A DNA stretch of 64,000 nt from Isoetes taiwanensis (Eukaryota > Streptophyta > Lycopodiopsida > Isoetales > Isoetaceae), in assembly GCA_021234155.1 (NCBI GenBank), contig JAJEKV010000017.1:5499901-5563900 (forward strand), given 5' to 3'. This document shows positions 22,913 to 34,734 of this stretch, in pieces. How positions within the stretch are numbered: position 1 is the stretch's first letter; each line of letters begins with the position of its first letter. The position numbers and the translations under genes were made by a program. The notes under the pieces are model-generated. The model was not told the origin of the DNA, did no database searches, and worked only from the letters and a program-made list of their open reading frames with translations.

Positions 22913-23849
22913 AACAACATAAAGAAACAACTTTAGTAAAACACTAGTAACGGTACCCAGCGTTGCTGGGCATAATTTGGAAACCTATAAATGTTAGAAA
23001 CTTGTGTATTTGTATAGATCAACTTCTGGGCCATTGAATCGTTTAATCCTTTGAAGGTATTCTTGCGTTATTTACTGTTAGCATAGATAGCTTGTTCATT
23101 GTGTTGCACCCTTATGTATAGCTACCTTTAAAAGAACTTTGCACATCTACTTAGAGTATCTTTAAAAATACTTGGTGTATGCAAATAAAATATGAACCTG
23201 TCTGTGTTCATGACTCTTATTAAATGTGAAACATTGCAAATAAAGCCTCCTATAATATCGTAGAAACAAAAGCTTTGTTGAACCATTGCCAAAAAAATAT
23301 GTTGCAATACAATAGGTTCTTCTTTACTCACATTATCATAAGGCAAAATCTTAAAGAACTTATAACACAATAATTACCATGTCAAAACTTATATGCATGC
23401 AAGCTTCCCAAAAAGCTGCAAACTTTACTAATTGTCGCTTCTGAACTGCAAGATATTGCTTTAGTGAGTGTAAGTCGTCTTCTTCTTATATGCACTCAGG
23501 GGTTGCTATATGAAGTTGAGTTTTAATATGGGACTTAGGTTAAGATTAAGTGGTGAAGTAATGATCTAATGGTAGGTCAACAATGCAAACCGAATGAATT
23601 TCCTCTATTATAAACGATTAATCGTGCAAGTCAAGGCCCCTGTAAGGTAGTATTATTTTATGTCGTAATTATATAACATCGACATTCAAGAGGAACGAAA
23701 AATCAAAATCAAAATGAATTTGAATCAAAATCTGGACTCTTGTCACAATGGCAAAGATTACCTATTGTAAAGGGACACCACAAATAAATTGATGGGGGCA
23801 CGTGCCAAAATGTAAAACAAAATCATGGTAAGCTGTGGGATCTTAAACA

Positions 23850-24035
23850 TCACCGCTGCACAAACCCTTCATATCCTTCATGAATGTCTATATCATCCAT
23901 CATATCACCATGAGACGATTTTCTTCTGTTTGGAGCCAAGAAGCTTATTTCAAGCACACCTTCTAAGCTATCCCGTTTGCTAGCAGTCAAACATTGACTA
24001 TCAGATCGAAATCTAACTTCAAAAGCATTACGCAA
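23850..24035 (-). pseudogene. Exon-like open frame in Helitron F (unknown)
   Basis: 61 codons of non-repetitive, hydrophilic sequence (ends DIDIHEGYEGFVQR) on the Helitron sense strand. Unrecognised. The case for a captured exon is its amino-acid composition only. Confidence 0.25.
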
Positions 24036-24383
24036 AAATATCTAAATGTGCATATCACATGACTCAACTTGTCAAACTTGAGTCATGGGACAATGAATTC
24101 TTATCATCTTTGCTAGATTTTGCATGTCCTGAATTGCCTAATTTTCTAGCATCCAAGAGATAGCTCGACAACATATGTTTCATCAACTTTACCAAACTTT
24201 ACTAGCTCCAAATATCTTATTACACCAATGCAAGGAAGTTCATACACAATAGTTCTTTGGTGCTTCACCACTATTAATGTAAAGGACATAATCATGATGA
24301 TATGATGGTGCAAACTGCAAAATAAAATATTTGTCAGCAAATAATCATTTCCAAGTAGTAGGAAAATAAACTTTTGGTCCAAA

Positions 24384-24512
24384 TTAGACTTGAACAATAT
24401 CTAGTACCACATCATAAAAGTTTAGTGCATGAGCAAACTGCCCGAAAGGTGACGTAAGAGCCACCAATATGAAAAAATCTTGGATATCCTCTGGGCCTTT
24501 TAAGATGCCCAT
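24384..24512 (-). pseudogene. Exon-like open frame in Helitron F (unknown)
   Basis: 42 codons beginning MGILKGPEDIQDFF and containing TSPFGQFAHALNFYDVV: balanced composition, unlike spurious frames in AT-rich DNA. Upstream on the same strand, near 24700-24603, another frame reads VEDGPKIVLRLQLSLSVML. Together these suggest remnants of one captured multi-exon gene, not identified. Confidence 0.35.
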
Positions 24513-25289
24513 TTTCACCACCAATTAGACAAAGATAAACAAACCTCATCATACCGTCTTACACCAGAGAAAATATTGAAGATTTTCTCATTAGTTAATG
24601 TGCTCAACTGGAATAAAAGCAGCAACTTTTAGCATGACACTCAAGGATAGTTGTAGCCTCAACACTATCTTGGGTCCATCCTCTACTATGCGGATAACTA
24701 TGACTGGGTCTTACAGTTGAATAAGGTACTATGAAATATACATATTCTCCTACAAATTCACCAAGAACCGTTGCTATACACCTGCAAAAATAAAATTAGT
24801 TTGCTACTGCAGTAAACAGATATGTTTAAGTGTAAAATACAGAAAAAGCATGGTCCCTTCATGCCATTGCTCTATTGATGTCTTGTTTTGACATCCATGC
24901 TAGCTTCTCTGACATTTTGCTACCAGAACTCCCCTTTGTGCAAGTTTAGAAATTAAAATCTTTGATATCATGAACCATCCTAATAAGACTCTCTCTATGG
25001 AATGGAGCTGTAGATTAATGGCCATGTTCATAAAAGCGCATGAAAGAAGAGATGGCCAGTTGCATTCGTGCATGGAACACAAAAGAGTTGCAATGCTCAT
25101 TTCTGCACACCCCTTAACAGCTTAGATTTAAATTGCAATATTGCATCTTGCAATCTTATATTATAATGTTATAGCGTAAGTATGTCATGACTGAAACCCT
25201 AATTTGGATGGTTGAGATGATCCGATTGCATTCGGAGGTCGAGATTTATCGCACGACTTCCCTCCACCATGATTGGTCATGCTCTAATG

Positions 25290-27310
25290 TCTGAAGAGGA
25301 AAGGGAAAATGAAAAGGGAGGAGAAAATGGCAAAGTGAAAAGCAAAAAGGCACGGGTAAAAGGGAAAGAAAGAAAGGAAAAAGGAAAGTTTAAAAGAAAA
25401 CGAAAAAAAGGGAAAGGAAAATAAAGAAAAAAAGGACACTATGAAAAGGAGAAGATGGAAAGGATGAGGATAGGAGTAAAAGGGAAGTTGAAAAGGGGAT
25501 GAGGAAAAGGGTAGAGAAAAAGGAAGGGAAAAGGAAAAGGGAAAAGGAAAGAAAAGGGAAAGGGAAAGGAAAAGGTAAAAGAAAGGGGGAGGAGGAGGGA
25601 GGAAAAGGTACAATGGAAAGGGGAAGAGTAAAAAGGTGGGGAAAGGAGGAAAAGGAGGAGATAAAGGCAAAAAAAAAAGGCACGGATAAAAGGGAAAAGG
25701 AAATAGAAAATAGCACAAAAAAGAGAAAGGAAAAGTAAGAGAGAAAATAAAGGAAAAAATGACACTATGAAAAGGAGAAGAGGGAAAGGGTGAGGACAGG
25801 AGTAAAAGGGAAGGGAAAAAGGGGATGAGGAAAAGGGTAGAGAGAAGGGAAGGGAAAAGGAAAAGGGAAAAGCAAAAGGAAAAGGGAAAAGCAAAAGGAA
25901 AATGGAAAGGGAAAAAGGGGAGAGGAGGAGGGAGCGAAAAGGGACAGTGGGAAAGGAGGAGAGAAAAAAGGTGGGGAAAGGAGAAAAAAGGAAGGGAAAA
26001 CGACACGAAAAAAAAGGAAAGAGAAAAAGGGAGGAGAGAAGGGATGGAAAGGGTAAAAGGAAAAAGCGAGGGGAGGGGCAAAAGGGAAAAAGGGCATGGG
26101 GAAAAGAGGAAGAGAAACGAAGGAGAGAAGCGGAAAAAAGGAAGAGAAAGGAGGGAGGAAAGGGGAAAGGGAAAAAGAAAAGAACAAATGAGGGAGGAAA
26201 GGGAAAGAAAAAGATTACGAGAAAAACGGAAGAGGGAAAGGGTGGGCAAAGGGAAGGAATAAATGGCACTGTAAAAAGGGGAAGAGAAATAAATGGAAGG
26301 GAAAAAAAGACAAGGAGGTTGAAAATGGAAAAGGAAGGAAGGAAGGAAAAATTTTTAACGTCCACGGAACCCAATCGGGTTATGGGACCAAGTACATAAG
26401 GGACCGAAGTCCTGGACCGAAGTCCAAACAAGAACATGGGCCGAAGCCCTTAAACCAAAGCACAACGTGAGCTAGAACACAACCATCATGACCCGGATTA
26501 AAAACCACCTGGGAAAAAACCGTTGCCAGGATGACTATGGAAGGCAAACGTGAAAAAAGTGGAAGCAAATGGAAAAAGGCAAAAGGGAAAAAACGGGAGG
26601 TAAAATGGAAAAATAGAAAGGGGAGGTGAATAAAAAGGAAGAGCAAAATAGAAAAAGAAAAAGAGAAGGAAAAAAGGAAAAGGGAGGGGGAGGAGGAAAA
26701 AGGTGAAGAAAGGGGAAAAGAGGAGCGAAAAAAAAGAATGAAAAAATAGAAGAGAAAAGGGACATGGCAAAAAAGGGAAGAGGGAAAGGGTGAGGAAAGG
26801 GGAAAACCGAAGGAAAAATGGACATGGAAAAAGGGAAAGGGAAAGGAGGAAAAGAAAAAAAGGAGGGGAAAAGGAAGGGAAAAGGGCACTAGAAAAAAAG
26901 GAAGACTGAAGGGCTGGGCAAAAGAGGAAAAGGGAAGGGAAAAAGGGGAAAAAAGAAAAGGTGGGGAGAAGGAAAGGGAAAAGGGAAAAAGGAAAGGAAA
27001 GGGGAAAGCAGAAAGGAAAACTTAGAAAGAAGGGCACGAGGAAAAGAGGAAGAGGGAAATGGGAAAAGAGATGGGGGAAAGGGCAAGGAAAGGGAAAAAG
27101 GGCAACCACAAATTGGAGAAAAGGGAAGGGAAAAATAGAAAAGGAAAAATGGGGAAGCAGAAACAAAAAAGAGAAAAAGAGGAAATGGAGTAATGGAAAA
27201 AGAAAAAAGTAAATTGAAAAATGTAAAAAGGGAAAAGGGGCAAGGGGGAAATAGGAAAAAAAAAATAGTAGACAAAGGCAAAATGAAAAAGGAAAACGGA
27301 AAAGATAAGG
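25290..27310 (+). repeat. Polypurine array in Helitron C
   Basis: GGGAAAAGG-type sequence, purine on the Helitron's own strand, broken only by the insertion at about 26350-26540. Confidence 0.9.
26350..26540. other. Non-purine insertion inside the polypurine tract
   Basis: A mixed-composition block with repeated GGACCGAAGTCC and GGCCGAAGCCC motifs and CCCAATCGGGTTATGGG. The matching place in Helitron G (about 15925) lacks it. It may be a small separate element or a captured fragment. Identity unknown. Confidence 0.55.
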
Positions 27311-27679
27311 GGAAGTGCGAAATGTGGTCGAATGCTCTTGATTATCCAATTTTAAAAACAAGAATCCATTTAACAATTGCTCCAGTATGTCATTCACAGT
27401 TTCTAGCTATGCCCAGCAACGCTGGGCACTGTTACTAGTAATACAATAATATCAACATTTTTGAAGAGCCTCAACAATTGATACCAATACTAAACAAAAG
27501 GATTCCATGTTTATATGCAGAAGCTGTAGAAGAGAATTACTCCATTGCAGGAAGATTCGTTTATCTGGTGCATTTACAAAAGCTATTATTATAGCCAAAA
27601 CTTACTTCCTTACTCAGATAGTTGCAAGGGCATAATCAAGCTATCATCCTCCATTATTTTAAACTGTGATGTCAGATAC

Positions 27680-27823
27680 TCAAACCTCAAGCAGAAAATT
27701 TCCCATTGACACAGAAGTCACTTGACATATTAGATGCTTGAGAAGGCTTTTGACTATAGAATGAGCCCACAATAAGGATTTCACTTCAGCAAAGGTACCA
27801 TAGACAATATAAAGATGGACATC
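27680..27823 (-). pseudogene. Exon-like open frame in Helitron F (unknown)
   Basis: 47 codons open to a TGA on the Helitron sense strand, reading VHLYIVYGTFAEVKSLL then WAHSIVKSLLKHL. The composition is protein-like and partly amphipathic. It lies in the F spacer between nested Helitrons C and D. Probably a captured exon, not identified. Confidence 0.35.
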
Positions 27824-27934
27824 GACATTCTACTTTGTCTCAGTTCATGTACGACAGGACAGTCCACATAATAGTTTTTTCCTGCCTTGCAGCCTAAGTT
27901 AAGGTTTGATAACTCCAAAAGAAATGAACTATAA

Positions 27935-29825
27935 TCTTCTTATATTATAAAATTATAGCGTGTGTCTTCAATAGAGCCCTAGATCGGATGGTCAAGGATT
28001 TGATTGACCAACGGTGGACATGATGTGTGCGTGTCTTCAACTAATGGCTCCAATATGATTCACTCAATCCGACAGTCGAACGATGAAAGGGAAAAGGGAA
28101 ACGGGAAAGGGAGAGAAGGAAAAGGAAAAGGGAAGGGAAAAGGCAAAAGGAGAGAAGGAAAAGGAAAAGTGAGAGAGAAAGGACAAAAGGAAAAAGGGAA
28201 AAAGGAAAAGGAGAAATGAGAATATGAAAAAATAAAAAATGGAACAGGAAAAATAGAAAACAAAAAAGAGGAAGAAGGAAAGGAACAAAAAAAGGGTAAG
28301 GCAGGGGAAAACAGAAAGAGAAGGAGAAAAGGGAAAAGGGGAAGATAAAATGACCGATGGCCAAAATTCACTCAATCCGATAGTCGAAAAGGGAAATGGG
28401 AAAAGGAAAAAGGAAAAGGGGAAGGGAAAAAAGGAAGAGGGAAATAAAGATAAAGGGAAACAAAAACAAGAAAAAAAATGGAAAAGGAAAAAAAGAAAAG
28501 GAAAGAGGGAAAAGGAAAAAAAAAAAAGGAAAGAAGGAAAAGGTAAAAAGGGTAAAAGTGAAAAACAAATTTAGTGAAAAGAGGTAAAGGAAAAAAAATA
28601 AAAACTAGGAAGGACGAAAAAGGAATTAGAAAGGATGAAAAAGGAAAGATGGGAAAAGGAAAGGAAAAGGAAATAGAAAAGGGGACAGAAAAGGAGAGGG
28701 AAATGGGCACCGGGAAAAGGGTAAGAAAGTAAGGTGGGAAAAGGAGAAAAAATTAAGGGAAAATAAGAAAAGGTGGGAAGAAGGGGACAAACAAAGCGCA
28801 TGGGAAAAGTGAAAGGGAAAGAAAGAAGAAAAAGAGAGGGGGGAAAGGGCAAAAGAGAATCTGGGAAAAGGGCACGAGGAAAAGGGGAAAAGGGAAAGGA
28901 TGTGGAAAAAATGAGAAGAGAGAAAGGGTGAAGAAAAGGGAAGCAAAAAGAGCATCTAGAAAAAGGGAGAGGGAAAATGTGGAAAAAGGTGGAAAAGGGT
29001 AGTGGAAAAGTAGAAGGAATAGAAAAAGAGGAAGGGGAAAAGGGCATGGGACAAAAGGGAAGAAGAAAAGGGTGCGTAAAGGGGAAAAAGAAAGGGAAAA
29101 AGAGTTGGGAAAGGGAAAATTAACAAGAAAAACAGGAAAGAAGAAATTGGAAAGGCAAAAAGGGGGAAGAGGATGGGGAAAGAAGGAAAAGAGGCGCATA
29201 AAAAAGTTGAGAAAATAGAATAGAAAGAGGCATATGAAAAGAGAAAGGGAAAGGGAAAGGGAAAGAGAAAATGAAAAGGAGGCGGGAAGGGAAAGAAAAG
29301 AGAAAAAGGGCGCAGGGAAAAGCGAAAGGGTGGGGAAATGATGAAAAGGTAATGTAAAGTTGAAAGGACAAGGGAAGCAGAAAATGAGGAGGCGAAGGGA
29401 AAGGAAAAAGGGCACGAGGAAAAGGGGAGAGGGAAATGGGAAAAGAGATGGAAAAAAGGGCACATGATCAAGAGGAAGAGGGTGGGGAAAGGAAAAAAAA
29501 AGGGCACATGAAAAAGTGAGCAAAAGAGAACGGAAAAAGATGCATGGGAAACGGGAAAGAGAAAAGGAATAGGAAAAGGAAAAAAAAAAAAGGGAAAATG
29601 GGCCATGGAAAAATAGAAAGAGCTGGGGAAAGATAAAAAGAAAGGAAAAAAGGCCATCAGAAAAAAAGAGAAAGGGAAAAAGGGGAAGCGGAAAGGGAAG
29701 GTAAAGGGAGGGACAAGGGGGTTAAAAAAAGAAAAAAAGGGGGAATGAAAAAATGGTAGAATGAATAGGTTTTTGTCCGCACAGATTCCTAATTTATGCC
29801 CAGCAACGCTGGGCACCATTACTAG
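27935..29825 (+). mobile_element. Helitron D (1891 bp) nested in Helitron F
   Basis: The 5' end TCTTCTTATATTATAA follows A27934. The 3' hairpin TGCCCAGCAACGCTGGGCA, then CCATTACTAG, ends at 29825 before T. The interior is polypurine (28080-29755) apart from a short mixed block near 28345-28385 that repeats the CACTCAATCCGAYAGTCGA motif of 28060. Confidence 0.9.
28080..29755 (+). repeat. Polypurine array in Helitron D
   Basis: GGGAAAAGG/GGAAAAAG sequence with GGGCACRNGAAAAG and GGGCATGGGA punctuation. No genes. Confidence 0.9.
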
Positions 29826-31107
29826 TGACATATAATGAGTCTAACCTCAATAGCTTTCTCCGGAACAGGCAGCAGAGCATCCAAAACATCTCATTTGACT
29901 ATCATAACAAACTTCACTACACCGTTGCCAGGCGCCAGAAAACTAAATGCAGTATTCTTGCTCTCATTTGCAACATGAGAAGTCATGTGGCTCATTTTTC
30001 CGCCTATTCCAGAGCCCCCTTTTCGTGTCTCTATAGAATATGACATCTTAGAAGTGAAAGCTGAATTTTCAGCAAAGTTTATGGATTCAACACCTCTGTT
30101 TCTGGCCATAGGCGTGCACCACCAATCTGTGCCATTTTATTGGTTCATAGTAAAATAAACACATGTAGCAACTATCTGCCATTAAATTAAATCCTCTGAA
30201 GCAATTTTTATTTGACACAAGTCCAACCTGAATTTGGGCGCTCACTATAGAGATGCAAGAAAGATCGTATGCATCTATGAAAAACTCATCTCCAACACAG
30301 CTTTGAAGTGGCATTTTTTGTCATCACCCTTGGGCAATGGCTTCGAATCTGAGTAGGTCATACCAAGGAGCAAAGCCTGTTTAGAAATCAAGAGGAATGA
30401 ATCAGATACTAACACAATCGAAAAAAAAGAAAAGCAAAACTATAAAGTTGCTTACCAAGGATGTTTTGTATTCTAACTGCTCCAGAACATCTCCAGTATC
30501 AGACAGATCCCAATACTTTGGGAAGATGGGAATTGTTTAAGGAGCTTACCCCCCTCCATTCCTTTGCTGTCATCAGGCACTTTGTCTGCGTTTTTCTCCG
30601 TAATTCTTTCACCGAATTTGAGTTGTGCCTCGGTAAGCTTCAGTCAATGGCCGCCCTTGAACAGTCAGAGAGATACTTAGAACATAGCTGGCTGTGATTC
30701 GACATTCCATAGGGCAACAAAATCGTTGCCCTTTTCTTTTGTGAACTGATCGGATGGTAACAACAAAAATATGGCGCCGTCCTCATGCTTCCAAAGAAGC
30801 TCATCTACCAATGTATTGGATCACAGATCTATAGAAAACACAGGCCGTTTAGCTCTACCGGAGGGAAAGAGTCACTCAATCTGTTACTGTATTAAACCTT
30901 AGTCACAAATCACGCAGCAACCCTAACAAAATTCACGCATCAGCCATAGCTAAGGGAGAGACCTGCAACCATTGGGCGGCCGCCATAAAAGAGGAACGAA
31001 AAAAAAAAACCTAAATTATGGACTAAATCTTAGCCTCGGATCTATGCCAAACGATCTGGGCCATTAGATCTAGGGCGTGGTCCATTACATAACATTATAA
31101 TATAAGA

Positions 31108-31530
31108 TACGTATTCTAATCTTCTAATTGAAGTAAACACAAAGTTTTTGGATTTCTACAAAATATAATCTTTCAATCAGGAGCAAAAACAATATCTACT
31201 AGAAACTTATATGCACGACAATGATGGGCATTTGTAGCACATGTAAAACCAGTAGATGTGATTGAATATAGAGTTTTAGATATTTTCGTGTCCATAGATG
31301 TCAAAGAGTACCAATTGTGAATGGTTTAGTGTAAAGACAGGTGGGCATTAGCCATTGAATTGGCTTGTAAGAATAATCTATAGTGATTTTTCGTGGTTGC
31401 TGGGAGTCGAGCCCAGGTCTCCACCGCCACAACGTGGAATTCTAACCACTAAACGACAACCACAACCACATCCACATCAATATAACTTCAATACATTACC
31501 ATCGTGTGAAAACGGGGATTTTATGATAAT
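31108..31530 (-). repeat. tRNA-His array, segment 4
   Basis: Array sequence resuming exactly at the Helitron F target site. A tRNA-like segment lies at 31393-31463. It is interrupted at about 31530 by a LINE poly(T). Confidence 0.9.
31393..31463 (-). pseudogene. tRNA-His-like segment, anticodon GTG
   Basis: The acceptor and T arms pair. The last anticodon-stem pair is lost and one base of the A-box region has changed. Confidence 0.6.
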
Positions 31531-32685
31531 TTTTTTTTTAAGAACGTGATTTACTTCATATTATACACTCAAAATATTACAAAGTACTTCCAGAAGTAAG
31601 AAATGTCCCTGAAGCATCAATCACTTTTAGATGATCACTCCATATTGGAATTTTAATACGATCAGGCCCATTGGAGATCTGAAAGCAATTATACAACTTC
31701 TTACGAATTTCTTGAAGCACCACCTGAGAAGAAATATGCTTATCATAAAAGACCTTTCTTCGCCTTCGCTTCCATACACTCCATATTAGCCAAGACTTTG
31801 CCATGTGAAATGCAATCCTTTTAGAAGCAGTCCACTGATTTGGATAAATACTCAAAAGAAAGTGCTGACTATCCAAAGAGACTCCAAAAAGAGAATGCAG
31901 CCAGGACCTAAGACTACTTAGCTCGGCACACAAATATAAACAGTGCTCCAATGTTTCAATGCACCGTTCACACATTGGGCAAAGTGGGCTTACTCCCGGC
32001 TTAAAGCGATGAACCATCTCATTAACTCTCAAAGAGCGATGAATCACCTGCCAAAGTAGAACATTTACCTTTAGAGGATTATATTTAGACCAAACAAGAT
32101 TCCAGATGGATTGCCATTGAGAAGGCTATGAAAAACCACACACTTCTTTACTGATTGTTTAAGTAACTTCATACCTGGTGATGCACAATCATCTTTCAAC
32201 AAACTGAACAATAGCTTAGAAGCTAAGACCTTACCCTGTAAAGAAAGATCCAACATACCAAGACCTCCTTGTTGTTTAAACAACATACATTTCTTCCACG
32301 CCACCTTCACAGTGCCTCCTTGATCGGTACACCAGACAAAATCTCTTACAATCTTTTTTATCTCTGCAAACTTAGAAGCTGGAGCCAATAGAACCGAAAC
32401 CAAATAAATATGCGTATTGTTCAATACTGACTTAGCTACTTGAATTCTACCTGCCAAGGATAACTTTGAACCTCTCCACCAAATCAGTTGCCTTTGTAAA
32501 TTTAAGATAATTTCATCCCATGCTGCATTCATGTCAATATCTAAACCAAAGGGGACTCCTAGAAGCTTTGTCTTTGCAGATGGTACAACAACCTTCCAGG
32601 CATACTCATATAAAAAATGCGGAATTGCTTCCTTCCCCACCCATAAAGCACTACACTTAGCCCAATTAAGGAGACAGCCAGATGC
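31531..32685 (-). mobile_element. 5'-truncated L1-type LINE (ORF2 3' part)
   Basis: Minus-strand frames encode the end of a reverse transcriptase (32685 to 32071: KLLGVPFG, LSLAGRIQVAKSVL and QQGGLGMLDL) and, after a frameshift, the zf-RVT domain (32047-31577: CPMCERCIETLEHCLYLC). The T run at 31530-31539 is its poly(A) tail. It lies inside an array unit, replacing about 11 bp between GATAATTTT and AAACACATAGTC. It is a different subfamily from the LINE at 8.5 kb. Confidence 0.88.
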
Positions 32686-33330
32686 AAACACATAGTCTCT
32701 GGATTCCTGTAAACTACAGTCCTTCAATCGGAAACAAAGCTTCTACCTACTACAAACATACTGTCCAGGGATGTTGCGGATTTTTATCAACGTGTAAATG
32801 AGCAGAAGTAATGGAGTGAATAAATAGTTGTAGATGCCATCGTGCCCATAGACGAAATAGAGTGTCAACTGCGAATTATTTAGGGTTCCTGGAGTTTAGT
32901 ATTAGCCATGGAATAGAATGGATAGACGATGGAGTGCAGAGATCGTATGGATCCCCTTTCAAAATAAGCATGCCTTCTGACGGTTTACATTTTTTGGATC
33001 CACATTCTTCATGTCTGGACACATGTTATGGACAACGTCTAGAAGAATCTCCACAAGGAAATGCTCAACGAGTAAGGTTGAACGATGCCTTTGAGATGAA
33101 TTGCAGAAGCCTCATATTACAAAGAATATAAATACAAGATATTTGTGGTTGCTGAGATTCGAGCCCAGGTCTCCACGGCCACAACGTGGAATTCTAACCA
33201 TAAAACTACAACCACAACAACATAAACAAACAACTCTAGTAAAACACACACATTCTAATCTTCTAATTGAAGTAAACACAAAGTTTTTGAATTTCTACAA
33301 AATATAATCTTTCAATCAGGAATATAACCT
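32686..33330 (-). repeat. tRNA-His array, segment 5 (end of the array)
   Basis: The last array unit, with a tRNA-like segment at 33145-33215. A short deletion near 32956 removes the CTTGTCGTGGGAC block present in other units. Confidence 0.9.
33145..33215 (-). pseudogene. tRNA-His-like segment, T arm damaged
   Basis: The anticodon arm with GTG and the acceptor are intact. The T stem and D loop carry changes. Confidence 0.6.
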
Positions 33331-33335
33331 TCCCT

Positions 33336-33355
33336 CCCCCCCCCCCCCCCCCCCC
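33336..33355 (+). repeat. Run of 20 C
   Basis: Twenty consecutive C exactly where the array gives way to unrelated DNA. True length is uncertain in any assembly. Confidence 0.9.
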
Positions 33356-34690
33356 GAAAGGATTGTTCATGGAAGCAATTCCTTACGGTTGGAATAATTT
33401 GAAGTACAATTGTTAGGAGCATTATCGTTTTCTAACGAATTTGCTCATGAATTATGTGCTGCAAGAGCCGATTCGGATGAGTCCTTTTTGTCTGCACATA
33501 GTCATTACTTCAATAGATTTTCCATACATATTACTTTTCAAAAGTAGTACTATCGCAATTACTCAAGCCCAACTCAAGTAATGTGCAGCGCAGATGTTTG
33601 ATCCAAAATTTGGATTGAACACACTGGTGTAAGTGTCTTAGGGTATACATATTGTATAATCCCAAAGTAACTCAGGGTCAATTCTCATCCAGAATTTGAC
33701 TCAGAACTTTCCTTGCCTACAACAAGATATGTAGAGATTTTCTAACCAATGTCAAATAAAGTAATCTAATGAAATGGAAACATACAAACAAAATCTTAAT
33801 TTTGAAATGCATTACTTTGAAACCCCAAAGTATGACAATACCTATCATGCTTCTCCCTGGTTTGTGATGAGTAATAGACGGAATGCACCTTAAGCCCTAA
33901 TGTGGCTAAGCGATTCCATGCGGGAGTAGTAATCCTACTACTAGATCTGGGCAATTAAGTGCCATCCCCTTGATAGCTAGCTATCATTTAGAAACAAATT
34001 CTTTTTATTTGTGCACCAGAAAATTAGTGTCTTTCGAAGAACATTAACTTATTGAGAAACCCTGTTTCTGAATCCAAGTCATCTAGTTCAATATGATTAT
34101 AGCCCTTAGGTGAATTGTCCCAAAATTCAGTCTAGGCCTAATCAGAGAAAGTCTTATCTCTTAACCTAGTGCTAAGTTCGCTTGAAGAATCCCAGATTGT
34201 TCATTTGAACTTAGGACTAATAACATCTCTAAGTGTGGTCTACTTTGAGATGAGTTAGGACTTATCTCTTTCTTAAACATCCCAAATGTTTAAGTTTTAC
34301 TGGATTAATTTCTTATCTTAGTTCATATAAGCATCCACTAAAATGACGACGTCACTTAGTATCGTATGGTTAAAGAACTAAGCCCCTTAAATGACCATGT
34401 CATTTAAGCAGTTAATCACAATTGATCTGCCAGGAAGTTAATCCCATTTGCACTATGTGCACTATGCATTACTTAGCACCCCAGCGTTTATTGTTTCCAG
34501 CAATAAAGGCTTTATCGAGTACCCATTTGTTTGAAAGTTTATCCAAAATGCTTAACAAATATTTATACCTTAGTCGCGTTGACTAATCCCCATACGAGAG
34601 AAAAAAATCGCAAAATTTGCTTGAAACCCTCAAAAACTACTTCATTCACACAATTTTCATGTACATGAGACGAGTTTAAGAGCTCCTACC
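33356..34690. other. No gene seen
   Basis: AT-rich anonymous sequence. It may be the decayed body of the LTR element whose gag and LTR lie to the right, but no pol domain is visible. Confidence 0.4.
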
Positions 34691-34734
34691 AACCTAGTCC
34701 AAATAGATTGGTCAACTTTTATCGGAAAAATTTG

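Larger units (their letters stand above)
21627..22943 (-). repeat. tRNA-His-containing tandem repeat array, segment 3
   Basis: Array sequence between the truncated copia and Helitron F, with tRNA-like segments at 21805, 22451 and 22842. A short internal duplication (CTGTCATCGTGTCCATA) sits near 22096-22128. Confidence 0.9.
25154..27438 (+). mobile_element. Helitron C (2285 bp) nested in Helitron F
   Basis: The 5' end TCTTATATTATAATGTTAT follows A25153. The 3' hairpin TGCCCAGCAACGCTGGGCA, then CTGTTACTAG, ends at 27438 before T. The interior is polypurine and matches H2 and G. Relative to G it lacks about 240 bp after 26311 and carries a 190-200-bp non-purine insertion at about 26350-26540. 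It is oriented opposite to its host Helitron F. Confidence 0.92.
22944..31107 (-). mobile_element. Helitron F, 8.2 kb, with two nested Helitrons and captured-exon candidates
   Basis: On the minus strand the 5' end is TCTTATATTATAATGTTAT at 31107. The 3' end is a hairpin (arms of 8 with one mismatch) followed by ACCGTTACTAG ending at 22944. The flanks rejoin precisely: ...AAAACA before 22944 and TACGTATTCTAATC after 31107 give the sequence found uninterrupted at about 7949 and 22546. Insertion is between A and T, as Helitrons do. There is no Rep/helicase. Several exon-like open frames lie on its sense strand (27823-27680, 24512-24384 and others), which suggests gene capture. Confidence 0.9.

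Noticed and set aside
25284-29831. Frames of 100-332 codons in Helitrons C and D
   Set aside because: The same artefact. Apparent hydrophobic membrane proteins are just translated polypyrimidine.
1-33330. CRISPR-like array of regularly spaced repeats
   Set aside because: Units are hundreds of bases long, spacers are themselves repeated, and the context is a plant nuclear genome.
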